From Symbiodinium natans (lineage: Eukaryota; Sar; Dinophyceae; Suessiales; Symbiodiniaceae): a DNA stretch of 64,000 nt. The DNA is taken from assembly GCA_905221605.1 (NCBI GenBank), contig CAJNDS010000224.1, positions 1,603,059 through 1,667,058 on the forward strand. The letters are read 5' to 3'. A program made the translations under genes and the position numbers. The number at the start of each line of letters is the position of its first letter. Within the stretch, counting starts at the first letter, position 1. The notes below the pieces were generated by a model. It searched no databases, was not told the origin of the DNA, and worked only from the letters and a program-made list of their open reading frames with translations. This document shows, piece by piece, positions 11,201 to 23,900 of this stretch.

Positions 11201-12694
11201 GAAGCGTTCGGCCTGGGAGATTGTTCAGGCCGGCCATTGGGGCTTTAATTAGGCCTTGGATTCTACATATCATGAGATCGCAAGTTCCAGCTGACTAAAG
11301 CAATATACTTTGTGTGGTGCTTTTGTTTTTTCTCCACAAGTCAAGCAGACCATTACATACCATCATCATGGAGATTTTGAGGAGTTTTCCTGTCACAGAG
11401 GACGGCCTCTTGAAGGACACCGCGCTGCCTCTGAGTCGCATGCGCACCGGAGCTCCGCGACACTGAAGATCAATCCGATGTACATCATCAAGCACCTCTT
11501 GTGAAGTGCTGGTACCCTAGTCAGGCGATGTTCTCCCAACAAGCCCCTAACCTCCTAAACCCTCTTTGGGATTTAGGGGGGGTTCAAGCCTTCAAGCTCT
11601 TCAGGGATTTGGGGCACCAAATTCGGATGTCAGGGCTTTCAGGAGTAAAGCAAGGCTCTGCAATTTCACATCTTTAGGGTTTAGGGTTTAGGGCTCATCG
11701 ATGAAGTTGCTCTTAACAACTCGCACTAGACCATACGCCCTCGTTTCACCGTGGCGCCGAGCCGTGTACTCTCTAGAATGTCCGGGTTAGAAATGCCTTT
11801 GCAAAGGGCGCCCCTTCTTGGTGACTGGGCCACCTAGTGTAGGTTTGCGTTGAGCTTCAGCTCACATAGCCGAGTCGAATGGAGCTCTGGTAAGAACAGA
11901 GGATCGTTCTTGGCGCCGTTGCGAGTTTTGAGCTACCGATGCCCAGCTGATGGGCGAAACCTAGCTTCCCGAGCCCTAAACCCTAAACCCTAAACCCTGT
12001 GCTCTTAAAACCCTCAACCCTAAGCCCTTGGCTGATAGTGGGTGCCTGCGACAGAAAGGGCTGGCTGCTTGCAGCTGCTTGGCTCCTAAGGAGCCACGAT
12101 GCTGTGTCGGCAAAGGCAAACCCAGCCTCAGGGTCTGCAGATGCAGACCAAGGGGACTCCGGGGGCCTGATACCGAGTTTTTAAAACTGGATTGCACCTC
12201 GTTCCCCCTGTCATCTGCTTGAAGGCTCACGGGTTGTAGAGTTCGCAGTTCAGGTGGGGTAGTTATCATTGAACCCTATGAACACGACAGGTACTCCTAC
12301 CCTATAAACTCTAGGTAGTCCTACCTATAGCGGCCCGTGAACCTTCAAGTAAGAGTGCTCCTGTCTGCCAGCCATCATCAGCTGTTGGGTAGGGATTAGC
12401 GCTTGAGCTCAACGCTGAACCGGATGAACGTCTAGGCTCAGGACTTGGGCACATGAGTGTTACTTGGTAGCCCAGTGGTACCCTTTTCCCTGTTTTGGTC
12501 CAAGGTTCCCTTATACAGCGCCCTTATCATAGTTACTGGGCCAAAAAGTTAAGGGGTGGAAGCAAGGGTGGGGGGGTTCTTCATGATTTCAGTGCTTGGT
12601 GGGATACGACGGTAGGGTTCTTGGGGTTCGGAGCAGTGGCGTAAAGTGTGGCGCTGACCCGACTAAGGGCCCCTTCAAGGACCTCGCTATAGGG

Positions 12695-14250
12695 ATTGGG
12701 GTTTAGGGTTTAGGGTTTCGGGTTCAGGGTTTAGGGTTTAGGGTTTAGGGTTTAGGGTTTAGAGTTTAGGGTTTAGGTGTGCTCTCAGGCTCGAAATAGC
12801 CCGGAAAGCTGCATCTAGTGTTCTTAGCACCTCAGGCTCGGGGCTTAGGGTTCTTAAAGCCCGATGCATGAAGGATACTACTTTGTTTGCTATACAACTT
12901 GGGATGTTCCGCCTTGTACTACCAGTCCTTGATAGGGATTCTAGTACCCCTTTTTTTCTCATCCGTATTAAGGACTGTTAGTATAAGGTGGGAACATCCC
13001 AGTATACAACTCTCCATTCTGGTCAAACAGTCTAAGTTCCCGAACAACCCAGTTGAGGGCGACTTTTGCTGCAGATCTTACCCTAGACCGAACAAAGACG
13101 CATGGGATGCCACTTGCTAGTATGGGTGCACTAAACACCCTAAACCCAAAACCCTAATTAAGCCCTACACACCCTGTTATAGCCCCTAAACCCGAAGCGG
13201 TCCCGCAGGCAATGCGGGACATGCGCATGGAATCATGGAGTAGTCGTTTAGACACCACAAGAGGCCTACACAATAGCAACTTTAGGGTTCAGGGTTCAGG
13301 GTTTAGGGTGTAGGGCTTAGGGTTTAGGACTTAGGGTTGAGGGTTAGGGTTTGAGAGGCCCTCGCCAACCCCTCATAAAGACTCCTGAACCCTCTGGGGT
13401 TTCGGGTTTAGGGTTTAGGGTTTAGGGTTTAGGGTTTCAAGCCAGAGCAGGAGGTGAGCTCTAAACCGTACACCCCTGAACTCTAAACCCTGAACTCTAA
13501 ACCCTAAACCCTCAACCCCAAACCCTAAACCCTAAACCCTAAACCCCAAACCCTGAACCCTAAACCCTAAACCCTAAACCCAAGTTTTGTCTTGGGAATA
13601 CCTGAAAAGCCAACTCGGCCTTCTGAACCTGGGGGCACTCCATGTGGGGTGCCTGGTCTGAGACCTGGTCTGGGTTCGGGCCCAAGATTGAGGATGTGCG
13701 GGGTTTAGGGTTTAGGGTTTAGGGTTTAGGGCCAGTTTAGGGTTTAGGGTTTAGGGTTTAGGGTTTGGGGTTTAGGATTTAGGGTTCGGGGATTTAGGGT
13801 TTATAAGTTTTAGGATTATGTAAGGGTTGAACTATCTCGGAGAGAGAATCTCGAACCATTAGAATCTTCCATCCCTTAGTTTCGGGATCTCCACTGGTGG
13901 GCAGCTCTGTTGATGGTTCATTGCAACGGGAGCATTGACAAGTGAATTCGACGCAATCCCTAAGGCTCCAAATAGCCCACAGGAGGTGTTTTTTTTTTGT
14001 ACAGACTGTAGACCCCACTGTAGGTATCATTTGTAGCCTAACCCTAACCCGTAACCCCTAACCCCTAAACCCTAAACCCTCTTCTTGGAGCCTTAGGGTA
14101 TGTGCAGAAAGGCTGCACCACACGGCAAAGTGAAGTAGCCGTTTCAATGCTGGGCCCGCCAACGATGCGGAGCCCGGCAACCTAACGCCTTGCCGACTCC
14201 AGGGGGGTTTAGGGTTTAGGGTTTAGGGTTTAGGGTTTAGGGTTTAGGGA
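12695..14250. repeat. Telomere-like blocks of both orientations
   Basis: TTTAGGG at about 12695-12775, 13395-13440, 13703-13800 and 14206-14250; CCCTAAA at 13490-13580 and about 14060-14085. Islands at 13581-13702 and 14085-14205 have the CCCTAAA-left, TTTAGGG-right layout. Confidence 0.85.
12897..13004. mobile_element. MITE-like inverted repeat, family A copy 2
   Basis: Left arm begins ACTTGGGATGTTCCGCCTTG and the right arm ends AAGGTGGGAACATCCCAGT, complementary over about 40 bp with few mismatches (CAGTCCTT/AAGGACTG inside). The loop differs from copy 1 while the arms are shared, as expected for a dispersed element family. Confidence 0.55.
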
Positions 14251-17200
14251 GCTGGAGACTGATGAACCAGTTATGACTGCACTTATATCTGTACTTTTTT
14301 TCCGTATTAGGGTACTTAAGGGGCTTATAAGTGGGGTATGAAATACAGTTCTACTTGGTTCATGAGTGCAAGGAACCTCCAAGCAAAGGGAGCTTGAGAC
14401 CGGAGACTCTTGCAACTTTGTAATTCGGTGGAACCTTAGGGTTTAGGACTAGGGTTTAGGGTTAGAGTTTCGGGTTGAGGGTTTAGCGCCAAAGCAACTA
14501 TATACCCCTGAACCACATCTGAAGCCATGTCTGCTCACTTCAGTTGTTCAGTTCCTTACGGGTTTAGGGTTTAGGGTTCAGGGTTTAGGGTTTAGGGTTC
14601 AGGGTTCAGCGTTTAGGGTAGGAGCCCAAGAAAGGTGATCATATTGGAATGAGAACATAGCCGTGGCTTTCGAGGAGGAAGGTAGGTGCCATACTCTATA
14701 CCCACTTAACCCTAAACCTTAAACCCTAAACCTTTAAACCCTGAAACCCTAAACCCTAAAACCTAACCGAGAATCGCCATGAGGGCGCGAAACCAGGGTA
14801 TGGGCTTCGAGGGTACGAGGGATCAAGGCTTCAGGCGATTGGCTTGGAAGTAGGGATATGGGCTCTTGAAAGGGGTTAAGGTTTAGGGTTACCGAGCTAT
14901 GAAATTATATGCGTGTTATTTTTTTTTTTTTGGGGGGGGGGGCATACTAAGCCACCTCCTTTGAGTTACAAAAGCCAGCATAGTAAGTGTCCTGTAGATC
15001 ATGCTGTAGATGTGTCCCATGAGTGGCCCATGTTTCCCCTTCTCAGCAGGGACTTGCAAACCGGGAAGCGTTGTTATGAATGGCCTTCTTCTGTTTGAGT
15101 GTTACATCTAAACCGCGGCTATAAACCACGAACCCTTATGAGACTGTCCAGTCTGAATATGGCAGTGTCTGCTGCGAGCGAGTCGTGCAAAGCGTCAGCA
15201 TCAACAAAATAACAAAAAACACAGGTGAATTGCAGTCCTCTCATCCGACCCCTATTTTGGGACCTCTAAACCCGAAACCCTATAAAATCTAAACCCTAGT
15301 TAGCTACAGGAACCCTTAAGGGAAGCAAAAGCTGCAATTCACCTGACGTTGCGCGACCATGACAGCTGGAAGCTTGGCATCAGTGCACGTTTTGCACCGT
15401 GGCTCCCGGCCCCCTGAGAAGCTGCCGCCCCCACAACCTTTGTGAGCGTCAGAGATTTACAGTAGGGCAGGGGTTTAGGGTTTAGGGTTTCGGGCTTTAC
15501 GGAAAACACCCCCGCCCTAAACCTGGATCACGGGAGCCAAGAGATCCGCACATTGTGTCATGTCTGAGGCATGATTGTCTGAAAGCTTGGTTAACGCACG
15601 TCGTTCGTGGAAAGACGTCGGCTGGACTTTGCAATCCTAGTGTGCCAGGAGGTCTAAACCCCGAACCCGAAACCTTACCCAGAGCAAACTGTACGTACAC
15701 CCTTTGCAAGGGAGAAGTATTAAAGTTAGGTTAGATAATGTTGGGGCCTATTTGCTTATAATGTTCGTGTGGGGTCGTTTGTACCAGATTTGTGTATCAT
15801 CGTGAAGGGTTACTATCGGCACATTTCTACGCTCATATGTTATGTATATGTATATATATACATATATACAGAAATTTCATACGTATACAGCGCCTCAAAG
15901 GCCGAAAACTTAACGCTAAACCCCCAAACCCACAGGTTTTGGCCGAGGGCCTTACGAGCCTAATCCCTATGCTTCCGGGAACTAATTATTGTGCCCTTTT
16001 CGTTTTGTGTAACTACTTTAATTACTAGGTCCCTATACTTACCTCAAGTTGTCGCCGTTAACCCTCATGGCTACCCCGGAAACATCCACGCCGGGATTGG
16101 GAACCTGCATATGCGGCTTATCACTCGGGGTTTGGGGTTTAGGGTTTAAGGTTTAGGGTTCAGGGTTTAGGCTTTAAACCCAAGATGGCCCTGGGGGTGT
16201 AGGGTTTGGGGTTTAGGGTTTAGGGTTTAGGGTTTAGGGTTTAGGATTTAGGGCTAGTTTCCCTCAAACTCTTTGAAATATCAAACTTCTTGGAGTAACC
16301 TGGGAATCATGATGCAGTCCATTGATGGCAAACGGGGCCCTGATATTGCATGGGCTTGCTTCGCCAAGAGTTGAACTTTAGACGTTTGGGGCGTTCCTCA
16401 TTTTGTAGGAATAATGCGTATACTTTTCTGTAGGAGCTGTAAAAGGCAATCTAGAAGCTTACCCTTTTTCATTCCTTGGTTCTTGGAGAAATAAACCCTA
16501 TAAACCCTATAAACCCTAAACCCTAAACCCTAAGCCCTAAACCCTAATTGTCCTAGAGGCACACGCAGACCTTGGCTCAAGCAGAACCTTGAAGGGGATA
16601 CTTTGCAACAGCCAGGTCGGGGTGTTGGGTTGAGGGTTTAGGGTTTCGGAAGTTTAGGGTTTAGGGTTTAGGGTATAGGGTATAGGGCTTAGGGTTTAGG
16701 TTTAGGGTTTAGGAAGTTTAGGGCTTGGGGCTGTGCAGGACTTTGCGGGTGGGTTCAGGCTTTAGGGTTTTGAATGGGTGGTGGGGAGGGGTTCCGGGGG
16801 GGGGGGGGGGGGGGAGTTGCCCAAAACCGTAGGGCTTAGGATGGAAGGGTGAGGGGTACGCGGTTAAGAGGTTCGAATTCGGCGTTAGGGACTCTCTCCT
16901 ACGAGTCTTTGGGGGGGAGGGTCATACCCTGCATTTCTTTCCCTAAACCCTTATACCCTAAACCCTGTAACCCTTAACCCTGAACCCTGACCTGAAACTC
17001 AAGATCCTAAACAGAGCACCGCTGATCTCCAACTGCGGTTTACGGTTTACATAGAGTAGCCGGTAGACCTGAAAAGGCGCATGCGCCAACCTCTAAGGCA
17101 CTTCTCACTTCTCCTTACTTAAGGGCATGTAGATGATTCTAGGTCGGGTTTAGGGCAGAAGGTTTTTTAGGGTTTCGTATTTCGGTAGATGCTGGTAGCT

Positions 17201-17342
17201 CATCAACAAGTTCATGCCCGTCTTCGTTGTTTGCAGTTTTCATGCAGGAGGTCGGGACCAACGCATGTGGGATTCAGGAGGGATATGCAGGGTCTAGGAC
17301 TAGTCAATTCCGGGCTTACAATCTGTTGGGGCTTGTGTTCTG

Positions 17343-17940
17343 CTCCCTAAACCCTAAACCCTAAACCCTGAACCCTGAACCCTCAACCCTCAACCCTAAA
17401 CCCTAAACCCTTCCGCGAGGTGTCTGAGGAGCAATGCTGCTTGGCTAGAAGCCATTAGAAAGTGGTGGGGTGAATTCGCGGTAGAACAGTTGAGACGCGC
17501 ACTCGGCAGCTGTTAAGTCTTAAGCTTCAGAGCCCCTGATCCATATGTTTAGGGTTTAGGGTTTAGGGTTTAGGGTTTAGGGTTCAGGGTAATCCCAGGC
17601 TTCGGGACCACTGAGGTCAAAGCTGTCCTACGACGGGACCACTGCGGCAATCCTCCCCCCCAAACCAAACTTTCGAATTCCGCCCCTAAACCCTAAACCC
17701 TAAACCCTAAACCCTAAACCCTAAACCCTAAACCCTAAACCCTAAACCCCCCTTTACTTAGGTCGCTCAGCATCACATGGGGCATCAAGCGCACCATCAC
17801 CGGCTTCAACGGCTCAGAGCGTGCCAAGAGGGTCCTGGACATGAAGGCTTGGTTTAGGGTTTAGGGTTTAGGGTTTAGGGATTAGGGTTTAGGGTTTAGG
17901 GTTTAGGGTTTCGGGGGTTAAGGGTTTAGGGTTTAGCCTT
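17343..17940. repeat. Telomere-like blocks around the first aquaporin B island
   Basis: CCCTAAA at 17343-17410 and 17688-17752; TTTAGGG at 17549-17590 and 17852-17940. The coding-like island 17762-17853 sits between the last CCCTAAA and the last TTTAGGG block, and its apparent donor is the first GTTTAGGG. Confidence 0.85.
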
Positions 17941-20900
17941 GAAGTTGGTTTAGGGTTTAGGGTTTTGTGGTTTGGGTTTAGGGGGTGGTGGGGGGAGGGG
18001 TGGGGGAGGGGGGGTATCCAGCTATCACAGCTGAATGTACGCCCTAACGCTCATCCTTATAGCATGATGTCAAAAACGCGCTGACTTTGACCACCTTATG
18101 TGCCAGAAAAACCCCACACCCCCTAACTCTCAACCAGGGCTAGGGGCATGCAGAGTATTCGGGTTCCGCAGGATTCTGAACTCTCCGAATCGAACCCCCA
18201 AAAGAATCGGACTAGCGAGACTTCAAGTTGCATTTCAACAATTTCAACAAAGCTTTGCTACGTTCGACTTTTTGAAATTTATTGAACACGTATGACAGCT
18301 ATGCCCTAAACCCCAATGCATTTTTGTGGAGGCCTTTGTTGCTGAGCTCTTGGGCACCATGATGCTCTGCACTGTGGGCTGTGGCACCCTGGAAGAGAAT
18401 GCTTTGGGATTTAGGGTTTAGGGGTTTGGGGTTTCGGTTCAGGGTCAGCAAAGATCAGCTGGCTCGAGATGTATCTGGGGATTTGTGATTTTGTTCCTGG
18501 AAGAACACGCCCCGCCCTTTGCTGATAGGTAATGTGAGGACACTTCTTGTCCTACCGCAAGACCAGAATCTACTGCAAGTGAGGACGCGCCAATCAACCA
18601 TCTCTTCACAGACTCAGCTGCAAATTTTGCCTGGGGCTGTCATGGATCATAAACCGCCAGGCTTCCTTGCCATGGCAACGTAAGGAAGCCGAAGTCGAAG
18701 TCTAAGTTCCTCAACATCCAGCCTGAACCCTGCGTTCTCGCCTAAAGCTCAAACCCTGAACCCTAAGCCTCAGAAGCCGTGTCCCCCCTTTCCCCCCCGC
18801 CCCAGGCGCGGCGATGGCCTATGGTCCCGTGAACGGCCCGACTCGCTTGGTGGTCGCCTTTGCCTTTGGCATCTCCGTTCTCGCCGAGTCCTCAGCACTT
18901 GAACTTAGTCCCTAAACCCTAGACCGCAAACCCCAAACCCTAAACCCCAAACCTATATAAACCCTAAACCCAAACCCCAAAACCCTTTAAACCCTTCTCC
19001 CTAAACCCTATAAACCCTACAAACCCCACACACCACCAAAGCGTTGCTCTAACTCGAGGGTCCGGTTGCGAGAACTTTTTTCGCTGGGCTCGTTGGCCGG
19101 AAATTCAGGGGAGCCGAAGTGCGCCACGCCACTGACGGCTTTTGCAGCTGTTCCGATTAGGGTCGTGTTTAAGCTTAAGGCTTAAACCCTAATCATTACC
19201 CCTAAACCCTAATCATTACCCCTAAACCCTAATCATTACCCCTAAACCCTAAACCCTAAACCCTAACCCCTAAACCCTAAACCCCTCTAATCAAACCCTA
19301 AACTCGGTGTGTGGCCCCATCATCATTCTTCTGCACTCTCGGCTTCGGGGTTTTAGGATGCTTCAGGGCCTAGCTTGCCTGGCTGTCAAGTATACACATG
19401 ATGCGTATGATGTCAAACCTACTTTGGGCTACTTGGGAGACAGGGTTCGGGCGTTCCTCTTCTTTTTGGCGGAATTGGGGGGAGGCACCTTTGTACTCCC
19501 GCTCTTTGAGGGAATGCCCGAAGCCCTAATTGCCCTCTCCCAGTCCATTGCCTACTCCGTGGGCCACCATTCCGGTGGGCAGCTGAACCCAGCGGTGACT
19601 CTGTCGCCGCTGCCTAAGTTTACCTTTCAGGGTCTTTGTTTGGGTTGTGGGTCTTGGGGGTTCAGGGGTTTAGGCTGTAGGGCGTAGGGCTTAGGGTTTA
19701 GGTTTGTTGAGTCTGGGGGTTTGTAGGCGTATCCTGGGGTAGCCTCTGCCATGGACATGTACCATAATCGTTGGTACATGTTCCTTGAAAGGGTGCGTGC
19801 GGGCTCAGCCCCTCCCCATTGGGCCAACTTCCAATGCGAAGAAAAGTGCCTCAATCATCCAAACATCCAACAATCCAAAAATCTGTTACATTGGAAGGAT
19901 TGGAGGGGGGGGCGACGATTATCCACACATCTAAATAAATAAATAAATAAATATATATATATACATATATATATATATAGATATTTGTATTTTTATTTAT
20001 TTTATTTTTTTAGTTGTACAAAAATGTATACATGTATATATGTTGACAGGCCCCCCTACTAAGCGTTATGGTTAGCCTCATTGAGAATGAAGCAAAACAT
20101 GGATCTCTGGTACTTAGAATGTAACTTCCCTTAAACCAGGGTTCGGGCTGCTAGTAGGGTTCTACAGGGTGCTTGAATGGAATTGGGCGGTTTGGGCTTA
20201 GGAAAGCTACCCGGCACCCCAAGACCCCAAGGCCCTAAACCCTGAACGCCAGAGCAGCGGAAGCCTCAAGTCTGTAGAGGATGAGGTCTGCAGGACACCC
20301 TTCACACCCCAAACCCAAGTCAAGCCAGAGCTAGTTACAAGCTCGAGTGCGCAGTAGGGTTGTTGTTCGGGGCTTTGGGGCGGCGGTGGGGGGGACCTAA
20401 CCCCCAAGCCGGGGTGATTCTACGTTGGGCTCCAGGCCTCTTGGCCGTGCTTCTGGGATGCAGGAGGAGAGAGTTGATGTTCAACTTCACCAGTCGCCCC
20501 CTAAGCCCCAAATCTCACTGCCTTAGGGTCTATAGGCTTTGACCGAGGTTGGTTTTGGGGCAAGCCGTGCCGTGGTATCAAGGCGCACTGGGGACGCACC
20601 GTCACTGAGAAATCGAGGTTTGTATGAGGTGTCCGTCTGTGTCCGTTGCGGGCGTTGGGCTGCTGGTGAGGCAAATACACCTGGGCTCACAACAGCCCAA
20701 AGACCTTATAGGGTAATATAGGTTCTTACTGTTGTCTTTTATTTTCGACGGGCTTTGGAGAGTCTGCTTCTTCAAGAAGAAAGGGCGTAGTTTGTTCTTG
20801 TTTGTTTCAGGGTGCTTGCGGTTGAGGGTGCATGGTGGTTCGGTCCAGGTATACGAAGGCCCTGGAGCTAGAGGGTAGGTGCATCCTTTCCCCCGAAAAA

Positions 20901-23900
20901 TGGCAGGTACCAATTGTTCAGGTATATTCCTGTAGCCGGGCTTGCCGTCAGGTCTTCTCAACTTCGTAGCGCAAATCGTTGGCTCGCTTCTTGCCGGCGC
21001 GTTGCTTTGCGCGCCTTGGCTCTGTTTGTGGGGAGGGGTGCAGGGGTGGCTTCAGGGTCAGGCCAACACGAGGGGTACCCTAAACCCTAAGCCCTAAACC
21101 CTAAACCCAATATGAACCCCCTGACTGGGCGTTTGGGTGTGTGGACTCCACTTGAGGCCTGTTGTCCTTTTTTGGGTTAGGGTTTAGGCTTTAGGGTTTA
21201 GGGTTTAGGGTTTAAGGTTTAGGGTTTAGGGTTTGAGGTTTGAGGGTTGAGGGTTGAGGGCTGAGGGTCGAGGGTTGAGGGCCCTAAACAACCCACAAAT
21301 GCACGGCAAGGTCATCTACCCTTGTGAAGCAGACTTGACCACGAACCTGGCATCCAACATGGCGAGCCCAGGCCAGCCCTGATGAAAATTGGAGCTTCCT
21401 AGTTCCCGGGTGCTTATGCCTCTTGGGGCTTGGGGCTTAGGGCTCTTTGAGGCTTAGGGTTTAGGGTTTAGGGACCCTACTTGCAAGTACCCTTGAACCT
21501 CCAAGTAGGGCTTAGAGACTTTGCGGGTTTACCAGGGTTCAGGGTTTTCGGGTTTTGGGGTTGTTAGGGTAGTAGGGATTTAGGGTTTGAGGCCTTTAGG
21601 GTTTTTGGGTCTAGGGCTTGGGGTTTGGGGTTTAGGGTGTGGGCTTTAATCACGTAAGGGCTCAAGGTTTTAGAGTTTACATTTTGGGTTCTCAGGCTTT
21701 CGAGTCGATATTGCTACTTGGGGGTGGAGGGGTGGGGTGGGGGGGGGACCTTGCGTAAATCCAGAGGAACCTGCACCCCAAGGCCTGCTAAAATTGCCCA
21801 TTCCTGTAGAATCTGCCACCCAACTGTTAACCCTAAACCCGAAACCCTCAACCCTAAACCGGGTTTAGGTTTTAGGCCCTAAACCCTCAACCCTAAACCC
21901 TAAACCCTAAACCCTAAACCCACCCTCAACCCTAGCCCTAAACCCTAAACCCTAAAATTTAGGGTATAGGGCTGCATGGCAGGTTACACCGACCTTCAGT
22001 GTGTGATTGCCGCCGCTCGCTTTAGCAACGCTGGGCGCAGCGGTCTTGATCAAGTGTGCGGCTTCCTCTTTTAGGGTTTAGGGTTTAGGGTTTAAGGTTT
22101 AGGGTTTAGGGTTTAGGGTTTGGGGTTTAGGGTTTAGGGTTTAGGGTTTGGGGTTTAGGGTTTAGGGTGTTCCAAAGTGCCGCGGTCCCGACCCGCGCCA
22201 GTGCAGCGGATCCCACCCCAGCCACCCAAACTACCGCCTTTTTCGGGTTTAGAGCGGTCTACCCTCCACACCTCGAGTCTCCCCGCTGGCCGGGGTGGGA
22301 CGTGTTGACTGCTGCTGTTGCTTGAGCCTATACACTTTCCTGGATCAACACAGAGCGGGACAATCTGTTTCACCCATACCGTGTTCAAGACACCCTCAAG
22401 CCCAATTCCGGACCCAAGCTCATTCATATGGCAGAATGGCGAGGGCCAAGCGCGGAAGGCCCGGCCACCCGCTGGCGCAAGGGCTTCTCTGGCCCAGCTT
22501 GGTCTTTGTTGACAGGACCTCCTATGCTGGGGTCGCGCGTCTTGGGCTCGGCCTCCCCACCGACTGGGGTCGCGCAAGGGCCGGCGGGGGGCAACCCTGG
22601 CAATAGCAAGGGCAACGCAAGGGCAGCCCTGCCAGGGGCAACCCCGCTGGCGGGGGCACCCCCGGCACGGGCAAGGGCCCTTCCCCCATCTGGGGCCCAT
22701 ATGGCACAAGAAGCCCTGCTCGGCAACAAAACAACACTTCATAGAGAAGGACGACGAAGCCTCGCCAGCGCGCGAGGAGGACGAGGCCGTCGCAGAGAAG
22801 GTGCACAATTCCTGAGTAGGCGACGCGAGGACGTGGAACCCTGACAGGGCAACCTGGCGAGGGCAATGTCACCCTGGCGGGGTCAACCCTGGCGGAACCC
22901 TGCCAAGGGCAACCCTAACTCGGCGGCAACCCTGGCGGGGGCAACGCTGGCGGGGGCCAGCCCTGGCGGGGGCAACCCTGGCAGGGGTAAAACTGGGCAA
23001 CCCGGCGGGGTTGCGATAGAAACCATTAAATCTACTGGACGTCTTAATTTAAAAATAGAATGACATTGAAAGACTTGTCATAAAGTAAAATAGGATGAAG
23101 ATAGAAGTAAATAAGAGAATGAATCCTGCATTTTTATTTGGTACAGCTTTTAACATAGCATATTGGCATAAGAAATACCATTCAGGTACGATATGTAAAG
23201 GAGTAAGTAATCCACATGCTTCTAATGCATTATCTGGATGTGAGAAAGAAGAGAAGCCGAAATGAATTTGAAGAAGATATAGATAGAGAATTAATATCTT
23301 TCCATAGAATCCTTTACTAATAAAGAAAGGGAAAATGCTATTTTATTATTAGTGGGATTCCTTAAGGAATATTAGAAGATAGAAAATGTAGCTTAAAAAT
23401 ATGAAAAATGGCGGGGGCAAACCCTGGGGCAACCCTGGCGGGGGCAACCCTGGCGGGGGCAACCCTGGCGGGGGCAACCCTGGCGGGGGCAACCCTGGCG
23501 GGGGCAACTTTGCGGGGGCAACCCTGGCGAGGGCAACCCTGGCGGGGGCAACCCTGGCGGGGGGCAACCCTGGCGGGGGCAACCCTGGCCGGGGCAACCC
23601 TGCGGGCGCAAGCCCTTGCGGAAGCAACCCTGGCGGGGGGCCCACCCTGGTGGGGGCCACCCTGCCGGGGGGCCCCTGGCGGGGGCGGCAACCCTGGAGG
23701 GCAAGCAACCCTGACGGGGGCAATCCTGGCGGGGGCAAGCAACCCTGGCGGGGGCAACTAACCCTGGCGGGGGCAACCCTAACCCTGGTGGGGGCAACCC
23801 TGGCGGGGGCAACCCTGGCGTGGGCAACCCTGGCGGGGGCAACCTGGCGGGGGCAACCCTGGTGGCGGCAACCCTGGCGCTGATGCAAACAACCCTGGCG

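Larger units (their letters stand above)
8920..17761. other. Intergenic or long-intron stretch rich in telomere-like blocks
   Basis: No gene was recognised between the sixth-helix exon of gene A and the first island of gene B. It is built of alternating TTTAGGG and CCCTAAA blocks with unique islands of about 90-130 bp between CCCTAAA (left) and TTTAGGG (right), for example 9976-10091, 10689-10779, 13581-13704, 14085-14205 and 16546-16630. The island at 13581 has one open, Pro/Gly-rich frame. At 11371 an ATG opens a 32-codon frame (MEILRSFPVTEDGLLKDTAL) ending at TGA. Any of these could be 5' exons of gene B, but none is supported by homology. Confidence 0.5.

Noticed and set aside
19460-19543. 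Frame upstream of the first NPA exon reading AFLFFLAELGGGTFVLPLF, like a first helix
   Set aside because: A better first helix and second helix lie at 18323 and 18806, and splicing at 19544 restores exact family spacing; the upstream frame is probably intronic or a decayed exon.
22424-22872. ORFs of 100-217 codons on both strands in the GC-rich leader of the duplication unit
   Set aside because: GC-rich sequence with few stop codons; frames conflict and differ between the two units.
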